From Nectonema munidae (lineage: Eukaryota > Nematomorpha > Nectonematoida > Nectonematidae): 64,000 bases of DNA. Position 1 is the stretch's first letter. Each line of letters starts with the position of its first letter. The stretch spans positions 124,001 through 188,000 of the forward strand of contig JAUIRK010000988.1 in the NCBI GenBank assembly GCA_030549495.1, read 5' to 3'. Below are positions 1 to 12,441 of this stretch, piece by piece. Position numbers and translations under genes: made by a program. Below the pieces are notes generated by a model. That model saw only the letters and a list, made by a program, of their open reading frames with translations. It made no database searches and was not told where the DNA came from.

Positions 1-1087
1 AAAGGTATTTGTTTTAAATAACATTTCAACATTTACAAATGATTAGATTGGCTTATAAGTAACTGTTGTAAATAAAGTGTCTCACAACATAATTGGAATG
101 TTGTAGATAAAGTGGTGCCTCACAACATAGATTAAAAGCTCACAATTCACTGGCAATTTACAACTAACCCTCTAACCACAATCACTCTATTTCAATAGTA
201 TATAAGCCTTCACATTTCTTTATCTTCGTTGAAAGTAAAGCCTACTTTTCTTCAAATAAATTTATTTCTTACTTTACAGTAAAAAACTCTAGTAATAGAA
301 TTTTTTAATAATTTATAAGTAGCTTTAAGTAATGAACAAACTTATGGAAAACGAACTGCCCAACAACTAATCACAATTGATTTAAAAAGTTACTTATCGG
401 CTAAGCTAATTGACTTATTAATGCATAAACAATGACTAAAAAATGTCAATTCATTAACAAGTAAACAATTAAATACAAATTCATTCAACAATTTGTAAAT
501 TTATATAAAAAACAGCGCAGAGGTCTGGCAAAAAACCAGTTTTGATAGAAAAATCGTAAAATACTGAATAAACATTCTTAAAATAAAAATTTTTAAAAAT
601 AATGTATTGAAAGCACCATTTCAAATTCTACACAAAAGTTGAAAACACTTAGTGGTATTATCTTAGGAAAATTCTCTCATTAGTTGAAATGTTTATGTAA
701 TACTTATCAAGCTTAAAATTTATGGGTCTTTTCTTTTATTGTATTTTATTTTTCTTGAGTAATAAATTTTTGAACTCTTTTACTACTATTTATTTTGATG
801 AAATGATATAAAAGTAAAGGACTCATTTTGCATTGAATTTAATTAATTCGTTTCTTAGTGCATATCTTCTATCGGCTAGCGTCCGCCTGTTGTTGGAAAC
901 AACAAGTTTACATAATTATTAACATACATAAACATCAAAACAGGTTTTAAAATCTTAGTAACTGTAGTGGCTTCATTGTATCAATAAATTTTTAAAGTTT
1001 TTGGCCTACAATATTTTTTCAAAATTAATATATTTTAAAAAATTTGAAAGTTTGTATTTATTATTTTCATATCCAAAGTAAATATTT
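1..1087. other. AT-rich flank of the EGF-like gene, no gene seen
   Basis: About 75-80% AT with no convincing exon. The whole stretch recurs at 32980-34066 with few differences. The second copy is preceded by a repeat beginning CAGGGCC, so the duplicated unit probably extends left of this window. Confidence 0.6.
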
Positions 1088-1104
1088 TTTATTCATTTTT
1101 TTAT
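1088..1104 (-). terminator. Polyadenylation signals of the EGF-like gene
   Basis: Two AATAAA hexamers on the minus strand lie roughly 65-80 bases past the stop codon at 1170. In such AT-rich DNA the hexamer is common, so position is the main argument. Confidence 0.4.
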
Positions 1105-1169
1105 TAAATAAAATTTCAGCTAAAATTTTCAAAGATAGAATCGATTGATTCTCGGTAAGATCACTTTAC

Positions 1170-2338
1170 TTAAGAACCGGTATTGTACCCTGGATTCAGA
1201 ACAGGTGTTTACATAAAATAAAATTAAACTTTCATGTTAAAGTAAGAAGAGGGAAGATTTACTAATACAGACACCTCCACGCATTTGATAACCAGGATCA
1301 CAAACAAGATAGAAGCTTTTCTCATTTTGCACGCAGTGTGAGTTAGCAACATCGAAAATAGATTTGGAATCGTTCATGGAACATTCATTCATTTCTGCAA
1401 AAATGACCAAATTAAAATTTGCTTATTTAGTCAGAGTAAGTCAACCACTTACCCTCACAATATGAGTTGTTTATTAATGTAAACTCGGGTGGACAAATAA
1501 CAATCTCAATTCCATTAAGCGCTCTTACTTTTTTAGGATACTGCACAGCACACACAACTAAATAGCAATGAAGACATGAGCAAACAAATGAGGATTTTAG
1601 AAAGAATTATGTACCATAAGCCCAAAACCCGACATAACAGAAAAAGTAAAAAGGTAAATTTTGGGGTGGAATAAGGAAGAGAAAACTACAACACCTTTAT
1701 TCCTCTTCAAGATCATTTTGAAAAATGAATTGTCATCAAAGAATGAAAAATAAAAATAGTTAATTTGAATACTTATTAAGCACACCAGGATGGAAAATTA
1801 AAATATAAGAAAATCTCTGGATACGCATCTGGCCTTTGGAATATTATCTAAGAGCATATTTCTTATATCTTCAATTATTTTTCTGAAAAAGAGTTTATAT
1901 AATCACAATTTGCTATATTGGTTTTCGAAGCAGTTATTCACTATTTCAAGGGTATTTAAAAATCTATCTAACAATACGCTATTTCAATTAACATTAAAAG
2001 GTTTAACAAAGGCCACATCATTTCATCAATTTTTGCATCAACACCAAATTGAATATGACGTTAATATATCAGTGTTTATTTTTGATATATTTTTGTATAA
2101 ATTAAATTTGATCTTAAAAATAGTTTAAAACTTTTCTAGCATAAATATTTAAGATAGTTGCAGGTAGCATGCATTCATTTGCTTAAGAGTTTTATACTTG
2201 TATTTTCATTCTTCTGAAAGGATTCTAACATAAAGATTATTTTTTAAGTGATTTGTAGACTATAAAACTCTGAAATAATTGAAGCTTACCACTAATGAAC
2301 AAAAATGATAGAAGTGCTTTTAAATTTGCGGCATTCAT
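1170..2338 (-). CDS. Small secreted EGF-like cysteine-rich protein, four exons
   Basis: Exons on the minus strand: 2338-2290, 1557-1453, 1394-1263, 1189-1170, all joined by phase-1 GT/AG introns (732, 58 and 73 bases). The product is 101 residues. It opens with a signal peptide (MNAANLKALLSFLFIS continuing VVCA across the first splice), so it should be secreted. The mature part has six cysteines in the contexts ICPPE, SYCEE, NECSM, SHCVQ, LVCDPGYQ and GGVCI; the stretch after NEC, with CDPGYQMRGGVC, resembles the second half of an EGF-like domain. The short last exon ends RYNTGS and a stop; the second genomic copy ends at the same codon with TGA instead of TAA, which supports the model. A TATA box lies 47 bases before the ATG and AATAAA signals lie about 65-80 bases past the stop. 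Function is unknown: secreted EGF-like peptides act as ligands, adhesion parts or toxins, and nothing here decides between them. Confidence 0.72.
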
Positions 2339-2384
2339 TCTAGAACAAGAAAGCAAAAATGATATTAAATTATTAAAACGTCCA

Positions 2385-2392
2385 CTTTTATA
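2385..2392 (-). promoter_or_regulatory. TATA box of the EGF-like gene
   Basis: On the minus strand TATAAAAG lies 47 bases upstream of the start codon at 2338, which would put the transcription start near 2358 and leave a 5' leader of about 20 bases. The match is exact and correctly spaced. This promoter is missing from the second copy of the region. Confidence 0.6.
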
Positions 2393-3020
2393 CTTCCCCT
2401 TTTCATAGAAGATGGACAGAAGTTGCAGCCAATCAACAAACGATTATTCATGTCTATCAATTGAATCAAACAATGTAAAAACCTTGCTGGATGTTTGTTA
2501 ACTTTATTTAATTAATTTTGTAAAAAATTTACTTTCAGGGATGATGAAGTAAAATTTTCTTTATTTTTTAAAGTCATCTTTCAAAGGTTTAATGGCCGTT
2601 ACTTTACAATTAGAGTCTAGATTATTACGATATAAACTATATCGTGAAAACGGTTTTGCTAAAGTCACATAAAAGTAAAAAGGTTGAAATCCTTTTCTTA
2701 TATTCTGACAGGCTTACTATTTTACACTTTCCCAGATATGCACAAAACATATAATCATATGCCTTTTTTCCTAACGTTTTTTGGCCACATAAATTGAATT
2801 GAATAAAACAAATATTTTATTTTTTCTTACCTATCAATATTTTTGTGAAAAAATTTGACTTCATAGTTAAAAGTAATTATTGTAGAAAAATCAAGACTTT
2901 AATTAATAAACATATCAATAGTATTTAAAATAAAAATTTTAAAAATAAATTTACATAAATTTTTTCCACCTTATATAAAGAAATTAGTTATTATTTTACC
3001 AAATTTACATTACACAGATA
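2393..3020. other. AT-rich region upstream of the EGF-like gene
   Basis: No reading frame, exon or RNA gene is apparent. The part from about 2461 on is shared with copy B (from about 34898). It separates the TATA box from the Helitron-family repeat. Confidence 0.5.
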
Positions 3021-5822
3021 GGAAAACTTATCACTTTTTTTTTACTTTACAGAAAAATGCCTCTTTTTTTTCAACTTTTAAAAAAATTCATTTTTTTAAA
3101 ATATAAAAGTCTACCTTATTTGAATAGGGCTATCACATGCAGTTTATGGATTTTTTATTTTTCACGGTCATTGACTCGCATCTCAAAGAGAAATTTTCAC
3201 TATTTTCAATTTTCCGCGAGATTTTGAATGTTATCCAAAAAAAATTCTAAGTGGATTAAACAACTTTTATAAATGAATGTTCTTATGAAAAAATTTTTTT
3301 TAATTTTGCCCAATTTTTTATAAAAAAGGGTTCAATTTTCAAAAAGTTTACATTTTTGATTCAAAAATTTTACATCAAAAAAAAATTATTTTTTTCTAAT
3401 TTTTACATAATCTTATTCAAAATTGCTTAAATTTTATTTTAGAATTTTAAAATTTTCAAAAATATTTATTTTTGATATATTTTTTTGATTTTAACAATTT
3501 TTAAAAAAAACTTTGTGTCGATATTTTCAAATTTTTAACTTTTAAAAAAAATTTTATGCAAGAAATTTTTTAAAAAACATTTTAAACCATGCGCATCTTA
3601 AAGAGCATCCTTTTACCTACATTTTTGAATTATTTTAGGTTTTGATACAAATTCAAAATTTTTTTTTATCAGCCCTTGAACAATATGCACAATTTTGCTA
3701 TGTTTCACTATATTTTGACGTGTAAAATAAAAAATTAAATATTTTTTTTTATATTTTTTGCATATTCATAAAATAAACCTATTATTTAAACATACTACGG
3801 TAAAAAAATTGGAAAATAATTTTTTTATTTTTTTATAAAATTGTAAGGGTGACCCATACAAAATTTCTAAAAATTTCAAACTCATTCAATTTTTAATTTT
3901 AATATCTCATTTTAAAGCAAATTTCATACTGATTACGAAAATGTAAAAATATTTTAAATTAATTTTTTTAAAATACTTTTTTTAGCCTTTGAACTTGAAA
4001 AAATGACAAAAAATTCAACTTTGACCTCAAAAAAAAATAAAAAATCAATCGATTCATTTCAAATAAATTACATATTTGGAATCAGCGTATCAAACTCTAT
4101 GAGAATACTTTTTAAAATTTTTGAATTTCCCATTTTTTAAATTTTTGATTTTTTAGGCTTTTTCAAACGACCTCAAAATTATGACTTCACATATATTCAT
4201 CAAAAAAACAAGTTTTATATATTTTTAGAATCCTCTTATCATTCTAAATAACAATATTAACTTTAATTTATCATAAATGTTTTAATTCAAAAAAAATTCA
4301 TATATATTTGTATATACGTGTATAATGTACTTAATTTAACCAATCAAAAAATTTTACATTCTCAATATATCCAATTCAATTAATGGCTGATGGGTTTATT
4401 TATTCTTCTCAGGAAAGACGGTCTATGTAAAATAAGCTGCAAAAATAGCTTCAAATATAAAGTTAAATAACTTTGTAAATAATTTGACAATTTAATTTAA
4501 ATTTTGCATATAAACTAAATATAATATACAATATATATATTCAAAGTTACAATTAAATCTGTTCCCTAGAATTTGTATGATAGCCTCTCAAACTTTTCCG
4601 AAATTTTTGGGAACCATTTTAAGGGTAAAATAAGCTGCAAATTCGACGGCCATTTTTTTGGATTTTTAAAAATGGCGAATTCTTTTAAAGATTCTTTATT
4701 AAAGTTGTTTTTTAATTTATAAATTTTGTAATTTAGATTTCTATAAATTGATTACTACAATTGATAATTTTTAAATAACAAGTTTTATTAATAGATTTTC
4801 TTAAAATCTAAATTATTTAGTTTATAAATTTTATTTTTCTAAACGCTATTACTTTAAAATTTTAATTTTTAAGTATTCAGTAGATTTAGTGCAAATTTAT
4901 TTTTAAAATAAAGATCTATCTACTTTTGGTTAAGATTTTATATAGATTAAGTATACTTTATTTATACTATCTGCTTTAATTTAATTTTAATGATAATCTA
5001 ATTTGCTAATTCGTTAATTTAAAATAATTAAACCTTTTCTAGATTTTATATAGTAAAATATTATAATATCTAATTTGCTATTTTCTTTTTTTATTTTCTT
5101 TTTAAATGAGTAAAGATCTTTTAGATTTTATGTAGTAAATTGTCTAATCTTTGTGTGTACCAATGATCTTTACGCGTACTAAGGATCTTTTTCAGAAATA
5201 TATCAACGTTTTTTAGAGGTACCAATGATGTTAACGGGGGTACGAATGATCTTTACGGGTTCGTTCAGGAGATCTATATCTTAGGGTAGCAATGATCTTT
5301 AACAGAGCTTAACTCTCAGGCGTACCAATGATCTTTAACTGGACGTAGAATCACGGTGGTACCAGTTATCTTTTTAAGGACATAGAATCACGGAGATACA
5401 AATGATCTTTTACAGGACCTAGAATCAAAGAGGTACCAGTGATATTTTACAGGATCTAGACTTACGGGGGTACCAATGATTTTTAACAGGACCTAGAATC
5501 ATGAGGGGTACCAATGATCTTTAATAGGACCTAGCATCACAATACCAATGATCTTTAACAAGACTTAGAATCATGAGGGGTACCAATGATTTTTCACAGG
5601 ACCTAGAATTATGGGGGTACCAATCTTTTTCAGGACCTAGAATCACAGTACCAATGATTTTTAACTGGACCTAGAATTTTACCAATGATCTTTAAGTGGA
5701 CCTAGAATTTTACCAATGATCTTTAAGTGGACCTAGAATTTTACCAATGATCTTTAAATGGACCTAGAATTTTACCAATGATCTTTAAGTGGACCTAGAT
5801 GACAAACACAGGGATTGTCTAG
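3020..5822 (+). mobile_element. Helitron-family non-autonomous element (copy A), 5' end not located
   Basis: From about 3120 to 4260 the sequence is a diverged relative of the better-bounded element at 37959-40080, and both end in a minisatellite followed by GACAAACACAGG and a CTRR terminus. Here the last four bases are CTAG at 5819-5822, next to a T, as Helitrons require (insertion between A and T). A stem of CTAGA/GACAA with TTGTCTAG can form across the terminus. No Rep or helicase coding is present, so the element could move only with enzymes from elsewhere. I could not find a convincing TC start; the left edge is an estimate. Confidence 0.5.
5150..5801 (+). repeat. Minisatellite at the Helitron 3' end, 31-40-base units
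   Basis: Imperfect tandem units built on TACCAATGATCTTTAAC and GGACCTAGAATCA. Early units are 36-40 bases and diverged; the last four (about 5676-5800) are near-identical 31-base units ending GTGGACCTAGA. The gradient suggests recent growth at the terminal side. The same array is in copy B (37228-37912) and a 34-base version in the third element (39690-40010). Confidence 0.9.
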
Positions 5823-5828
5823 TTTATA

Positions 5829-7815
5829 ATAATAATAATAAGAAGAATTTATTTACAAAAGTTTTGAACTAAAAGTGAGGATGATCAAAAACATATTAGA
5901 AAAAAAAATATATGCAAAATGTTTTTAAATTTGAAAAACAAATATAACTTTTGAGGGTTGATGTCAAAGGCCAGACAAAAGCCGCTAGAAGACTTCAACC
6001 AGTATTGAAAATCTTTAAAAATACACAAGAAACATCACTTAAGCAAATATCTATAGGTCATAAAGGAAAAAATCTTCAGCGTTTATTACTCTTGCAAACA
6101 AAACAGTTAGGAATGAAGCAGTGATTGAAAACAAGATAAGATTCAACAAAAGATCTTATGAGTATCTTCCGAAACTTTCTGATATTGACTGTATCCAGTT
6201 GGAAAAGTACTTCGTTAGTATTGTAAAAGGTAGAATTTTGTACGAGAATGATTGCTTTGACTTGGAGAATGTATAGAAAAATAGAGACATTTGATTTATA
6301 TATCTGGGAAAGGTTCTGTCCTTTGTCCAGTTAAATGTAATAAAACAATTAAATGAAGGTGGAAGCATGTGGAATAAAAACTTGTGTATATTTATATATA
6401 TACTCAAGTGGTATAGATCTTTCAATTTAAGTAGAGAATTTTCGAAAAAGATGATGTTAGTGTGAGAAATTGGATGAAAACCAAAAACTACTCTCAAAAC
6501 TTTTTTCTGAAGTGAAAAAAGTTCTGAATGTTGTGCATGGCCCAGTTAAATATACTATAATTTAAATGTGGAACAAAGAGGCTTTTGAGCAAAGTTTTGG
6601 TGGGGAGAATTTTCTTCGCTTGTTTTATTACCCCGGAAATATAGAATAGCTTGTGAGATATATGTCGATACCATGAAAGGTCACTTGATATAATTAGACC
6701 TAATAAATTGTGATCATGTACTCTCTGTATTCCTAGACTAGAAAGATAATCATCATACTTCGTATTAATGTGTCTATATGAAAATGAAATACATTTTGAT
6801 TTATCGGTGTTTAAAGATAACCCATTAAATGTAAGCCAGTTTTTGATTAATGACATACTTTTGTCTAAAATGGTACTTTTGTCTAAAATGGATTCACTCA
6901 AGTTTTTTTCGGAAAAAACAGCGTGATATCGTCAGCATATACATAAGAATTTCAATACTTGTTACATATTCCAAAAAGTCATTCATAAAAATGTTAAAAA
7001 ACAATGGAGCTAAAATTGTACCCTGAGGTACTCCAGATGAAACTTTTCTACTTTCTGATACACAATTAATAATATAAACTGTTTGACATCTATTACTAAA
7101 GTAAGAGCTAAAAAAATTCAATGAATCATTTGAAAAATCATAGATTTTCAGCTTAGATAAAAGCAGGCAGTGAGGTATCGAGTCGAAGGCATGACTGAGA
7201 TCTAGAAAGAAAGCAAATACCTCTTTTTTTTTGTTCAAGGAAATTTATGACTGATTTCAAAAAGTAAGTATGTAAAACTTCAATCGAACAACCTTTTCTG
7301 AAACCAAATTGGAAAGGAGATAAGTAGTTGTTGTATATGAAATAATTATACATTTGTGAATATAAAATTTTCTCAAAAACTTTAGATATTGAGCTAACAA
7401 TAGACACTGGTCTGTAGTTGACAACATCACAAGTATCACCTTTTTTTGTAAACCGGTATAATCTTTGTAACTTTCAAAATATCAGGAAAACGGTTCTTAG
7501 CAATACAAAAGTTGAAAACTTTCATAAGAGGAAGAGAAATACTATTCTGCACTATTTTTAGATCATATATTGACAAACCGAAAACATCTTCACTACGACT
7601 ATTTCTAAAAGAGTCAAAAGTTAATAAAACATCATTAAGTGATACTTTCTTCAAAGAAAAAACAGAAAACTTTTGTTCAAAAAACAAGGCATCATCCCTA
7701 AGATTATAATTACAATTGAAATTCTTCACGAAATGATTACTGAATAAATGAGCAACAATGTGATCATCAGTATAAGTAATATTGTTATCGTTCACACAGT
7801 AGTTACTGTAAATCA
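5829..7815 (-). mobile_element. LINE (non-LTR retrotransposon) fragment, reverse transcriptase region
   Basis: Read on the minus strand, fragments in several frames give the reverse transcriptase blocks in order: SRSEDVFGLSIYDLK, NYRPVSI and SKVFEKIL, FGFRKGCS, FFLDLSHAFDSIPH (first catalytic Asp), SSGVPQGTILAPLFFN, YVYADDITLFF (the catalytic YADD, about 6930-6960), then NGLSLNTDKSKC and LLGLIISSDLSW. This fits the CR1/Jockey-like LINE groups. The element is 5'-truncated near 7815, so endonuclease and ORF1 are missing. It ends in a TTA/ATT microsatellite tail at 5829-5850. Frame changes lie near 7437, 7216 and 6930, at or beside homopolymer runs, so some could be sequencing errors. It cannot be autonomous as it stands. 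It landed precisely beside the Helitron CTAG end. Confidence 0.85.
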
Positions 7816-7821
7816 AGTAAT

Positions 7822-7895
7822 TTTCGCGATATTTTTATTTTCGCAAAATTCGCGAGACTTTTATGATTCGCGAAAATAAAACTCGCGAAAAATTT
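7822..7895. repeat. Cluster of TTCGCGA-type palindromes
   Basis: Within about 75 bases the core TCGCGA occurs four times, spaced 15-30 bases apart in both orientations, in DNA where CG is otherwise rare. It lies between the LINE break and the foldback element. It may be a small MITE or a protein-binding cluster; I cannot tell which. Confidence 0.5.
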
Positions 7896-7902
7896 TCATT
7901 TT

Positions 7903-10900
7903 CCCTATTAATGCTGAGGAGGGGGGCGTTTCCTTCACTAAAAAATTAATTGTACAAAATTGGCTCAATCATATCCCTTCAAACTTTGTGACTTTTCTTA
8001 AAATCGCCAAGTGCATCTTTTGATACCATTTTTATGGTAGTTGAATGACTCTTTCATGTGCAAAACTGTCAATCAAATCAAAAATTAAGATTTTTCAGCA
8101 AGATTTTGACATTATCTGTAGTTAACCATATAACTTCTATATTATATACTACCTTGATTTATAATTACATACAGTTTGGAACGCATAACACTTTATATAT
8201 TTAATGTTTTCAATAATCATGGCTACTTTTTAAAAATGTCAATCAAAATTGAAATATACCTAATAAAATATTCTTTCAAATTTTAGATAAAATGTATCTT
8301 TTTATACTAAATTGGACATGCTGGTTTCATTTCTGGACTCATTTTTTACATTTAGGGTGTGAAAATACCTATAAGTGTTAATCAAATTTGCCGTTTACTT
8401 CTAAAAATTGTCTCCAAAAACATTTCTTAAAATTTTACATAAAATATATGTTTTATACTAAATCGTCCATACTGGTCTCATTTCTAGACTCATTTGTACA
8501 TTTACGATGTGAAAATACCTATAAGTGTTAATCATTTTTGTGGTTTACTTCTTAAAATCTTCTCCAAAAACATTCATTCTAATTTTACAATGAAATCTAT
8601 GTTTTTATACCAAATCGTTTATGTTAGTTACATTTCTGGGCTCAGTTTTTGCCCAGGACTTCCGTTTGATCGAATTTCACAATCATCGAATCTGGAATAT
8701 TAAAAGCTTTAACTGCAGTTTTAATTCTGTTGATAAATTCTTCTTTGAGTTTTTCAAAATCAACAGGTAAATGTTTGGCTGCTTTTGTTCCTTTTCTTTT
8801 GACAAATTTCAATCTTTTCAAAATGAATCAGCCCAAGATTTATTCAATTCAATAGAAACTCCATATTTTTTTTAGTATGCTTCCATCATAATTTTCAATA
8901 ATACCCAAAGCACTAGCAATAAGGATTGGTCTATTTATAACTCCACCTCTTTCTCTCATTGCTTAATGTAGTTTTCTATACGCTTATCGAGTTCTTCACC
9001 CAATAAAATGGTTTTCCACGTTTGATACTTTGAATTTCTTGAATCTATTCTTCATCAGTTTTCTTTAATAATTCTTTGTACTTTTTGACATATTCTCTAA
9101 TCGTCGACTCATTAAGAGAATGCTCTAATTTTTTACTAAAATGTTTTGCAGCCGCACAGTTTCCATGTAGAGAAGCAAACTTTGCAATTTTGACTTTATT
9201 TTCAGCACTTATTTTGTTGTATCTTTTTCTTTTGCTGACTGAATTATTTTTGACAATAGAATCAACAACTGCGTTAGCATTTCGGAAATCAGAAACTTTG
9301 GCATTTGAACATTTATCAACATCTGGTAAATTAAAAACAGATTGTGTTTCTTTATACCAAATCAACGATGCTGTTTTTATTTCTGAACTCATTTTCTACG
9401 CTTAATGCTTTTAAAATATCTGTCAATGTCAATCAAATTTGTAGTTTACTTCTAAAAGCTATTTTCAAAAATATTCTTTCAATTTTACATAAAATATATG
9501 TTTTTATATCAAATCAATTATGCTGTTTTCATTTCTTTTTTTTACATTTAGGATGTGAAAACACTTAAGTGTTAATAAAATTTGCGGTTTACTTCTAAAA
9601 ATTGTCTCCAAAAACATTCATTTAAATTTTACCATTAAATATATGTTTTTATACCAAATCAACCATGTTAGTTTTATTTATGGATTCAATTTTTGCAGTA
9701 AATTTAAAAATATCTATAATTAAAATATAGTTTGAATTTAAAAATATCTATAAGTATCAATCAAATTTGCGTTTAGTTCTAAAATTTTATATCAAAAATT
9801 TTTATTCAAGTTTTACGTGAAGTATATGTTTTTATAGCAAATAGATCATGATAATTTAAACACAGTTTTCGCATTTAGAGGTTTTACTGCTAGTGTCAAT
9901 GAAATTTGCGGTTTATGTCGTAAAACTATATCCCAAAATATTCTTTTTAATTTTACATGAAATATATGTTTTTATACCAATTCGACCATAATAATTTTTA
10001 TTTTGGAAATAATTTTTTTGCATTTAGAAATTTTAAATGTCTGAAAGTATCAATCAAATGTTCGATTTACGTCTAATGTCTCCAGAAATATTTTTGAAAT
10101 TTAAATAAAATATTTGTTTTTATGCCAAATGGAAGATGCTGGTTTCATTTTTGGACTAAGTTTTGGCATTTATTGTTTTAAAATATCTGAAAGCTTTCAG
10201 ATTTGCGGTTTACTTCTAGATATTGTCTTTGAAAAATATTTTCAAAAAAATAAAATATCGGTTTTATACCAAATCGACTATGCTTATTTTATTTTTGTAC
10301 TGGATTTTGGATTGGGAAATTGAATTAATAATGTATGCCTAAAAATCAGTTCTGTAAAAAATTTTCAAATAATCGCTCCATACTTGAGTATGAAATATTT
10401 ATTAAAAAAAACAAAACGTAAATGGAAGATCTACCATGTTCTAATGAACTAGGCAGTGGTTTAATTATATAATAGATGCTTCAAAAAGATTTTGACTGTA
10501 AAAAAATAGTTCCTCTTTTACAAATGAAAAATATTTAAATCTATAGCTTATCATATAGGATTACAATTAACATTTAGCTAAGATGAGTTGAAAATCTGAA
10601 AATTTAGAATAGGTCAGATTTATCAAAAATGGCACAGATGCCAATATGTGAGAATTTAGTCACTATCAAGTTATTTTTAATTTAAATTGAATTTGTCCAT
10701 CTTTTTTCTTTTGCGTAAAAGAAATAATTTTTTAGATGAAGAACGTGAACAACTTTTTGTAAATGAACAATGAACATCACAAATGATTCATCAGAAAAAA
10801 CCCTTTGAAATAAAATTGGTTAACAAATATTCAGGCCTGATAATAAAATACACGATATTGATTAAAAAGTCTAAGATCATCAAGAAGATTCTTTAATTAG

Positions 10901-12441
10901 AATGCTTTAAGAGAAGAAAAAAGCAATTTTATCATTATATAAAAATTTTCGAACATACATTGAAGAATATAAATTTTTAATGAAAAAAAGTGCTACCAAT
11001 AAAGAATTATCATAGAATGAATAGCAAAATTACATACTGTAAATTATAATATGACATAGAGACTACGAGCTGATAATGAATTTGTAGCCAAAAAGATGGA
11101 GGTCCTATCAAGTTAAATAAGTTACTGTAGAATGAAATATTTTGAGTGAATTAAACACCTAAAGTTGGTTTATTAAATAAATTAAGAAAATAATTATCAG
11201 AAAAATACTGCAAGTAGAAGTTATTTTTATGTTTATATATTTGACATTGATTTACAGATTTAATCGATTTTTTGACAGGTTTTATTGATTTCATAAAGAA
11301 TGAACATAATCATTAAATTCTGCGTACTTGAAATGTATAAAAACTTTAAAAGAATTAAAATTTTAATTTTGACATGGGCTGTCATATTTAAATTATTTTG
11401 TCAGGTTTGACAAATATTTATAAAAAAAAAGAATATAACCAGTAAAAACAGCCTACTTGAAAATGGGTATATGTGTAAAATGACATACATGGTAAACTTC
11501 ATAACCTTACTATACTTTCTATTAAACGTAATTCTCAAATTTAAAAAAAGTGCCTGATCCTTTATTTTTGGGATAAATCAATTTTTTGACAGTTTTGATT
11601 GATTTTTATAAAAAAAGGGATATCACTGAATTACGCATGCTTAAAAATGGATATATATGTGTAAAAAATTTTATATTATTACTTAGATAAAAAGTTTTTT
11701 TCTAAGATGAACTGTCACATATATGCTTTGATAACTTTAATTGATTTTTATAAAAAAAATTAATATCACAGGTGAATTCAGCATATTTGAAAATGGCTGT
11801 ATATATGTAAAAAACGTTATATAATTATCTCATAACATGTACGGTTGAAGCGGGTAGACAACTTTCGTGTTATCTCCAACCCGTATATTGCGATCATTCA
11901 TCTCCAACCTGTATACTACAATGATTCATCTCCAACCCTATATTACGATGATTCATCTCCAACCTGTATACTACGATGATTCATCTCCAACCCATATACT
12001 ACGATGATTTCTATTCCATGTTCAAATAACTATAGAGAGACAATGTTCAACTTTCAGTTCATATTTTGCTAGATGTAAGATTTGATATACCTCATTCAGG
12101 GAAGGGATGTTAGATAAGTTATTACCTATATTTTTGTAATTTTTTCACAATTAATATATTTTATCAAATAATCAAAATAAAATTCTGTAATCAAAAAATA
12201 TTCTTTAAAAAATCAAAAAATATTAAACTTTCTGTTCATATTTTGCTACCCCATACAATGTTACAAAAGTTATTACCTATACTTTGCAATTTGCACGATT
12301 TTAAATATTATATTTGTCGAATAATCAAAAAATCAAAAAATGTTCAAATCAAAAAATATTTATTTTTTTTAAATATATCGTTGGCTCTCTTTAATTTTAA
12401 AATTGAAAGATAAACCTAGTCTTAAAACTGAAAGATAAACC
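7903..12441 (+). repeat. Left arm of the foldback element
   Basis: In order: a terminal piece to about 8340; ~155-base subrepeats typified by GCGGTTTACTTCTA and ATATGTTTTTATACCAAAT to about 10330 (with an inserted transposase fragment); diverse AT-rich DNA; longer subrepeats with CTGTCATAT about 11270-11830; a block of five TCATCTCCAACC-type units at 11870-12008; and an inner stretch ending AAAGATAAACC. No host gene is seen. Confidence 0.85.
8646..9346 (-). pseudogene. Pogo/CENP-B-like transposase N-terminal fragment inside the left arm
   Basis: The minus strand encodes, in pieces, a pattern typical of invertebrate pogo-like DDE transposases: KRKRYNKISAENKVKIAKFA and AAAKHFSKKL (helix-turn-helix), then RGKP with LLGEELDKRIENYIK, MRERGGVINRPILIASALGI, a second DNA-binding domain ending KRKGTKAAKHLP, and the start of the DDE domain, IVKFDQTEV. 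The fragment stops there, so the catalytic core is missing. At least two frameshifts and two stops are present. It sits flush between subrepeats and has no terminal repeats of its own, which looks like capture of a coding piece, not a transposon insertion. It is absent from the right arm. Confidence 0.75.

Larger units (their letters stand above)
1..5822. repeat. Segmental duplication, copy A
   Basis: Bases 1-5822 align in direct orientation with 32980-37940. The two copies differ by scattered substitutions and a few large gaps. Bases about 1893-2460, including the promoter and signal-peptide exon, are absent from copy B, and so are about 310 bases near 4156-4465. The right boundary is exactly the CTAG end of the Helitron-family repeat, followed in this copy by the LINE tail. 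Confidence 0.9.

Noticed and set aside
1597-1785. Open frame in the first intron of the EGF-like gene, longer in copy B (34600-34908)
   Set aside because: It has no splice borders in phase with the gene, is interrupted in copy A further upstream, and its hydrophobic composition fits AT-rich intron DNA.
3020-4560. Very AT-rich blocks considered as origin or matrix-attachment regions
   Set aside because: AT-richness is general here, and the stretch is explained as Helitron-family repeat.
8494-10323. Several 69-115-residue open frames in the foldback arms
   Set aside because: Apart from the pogo-like piece they are subrepeat translations that recur with each unit and lack any motif.
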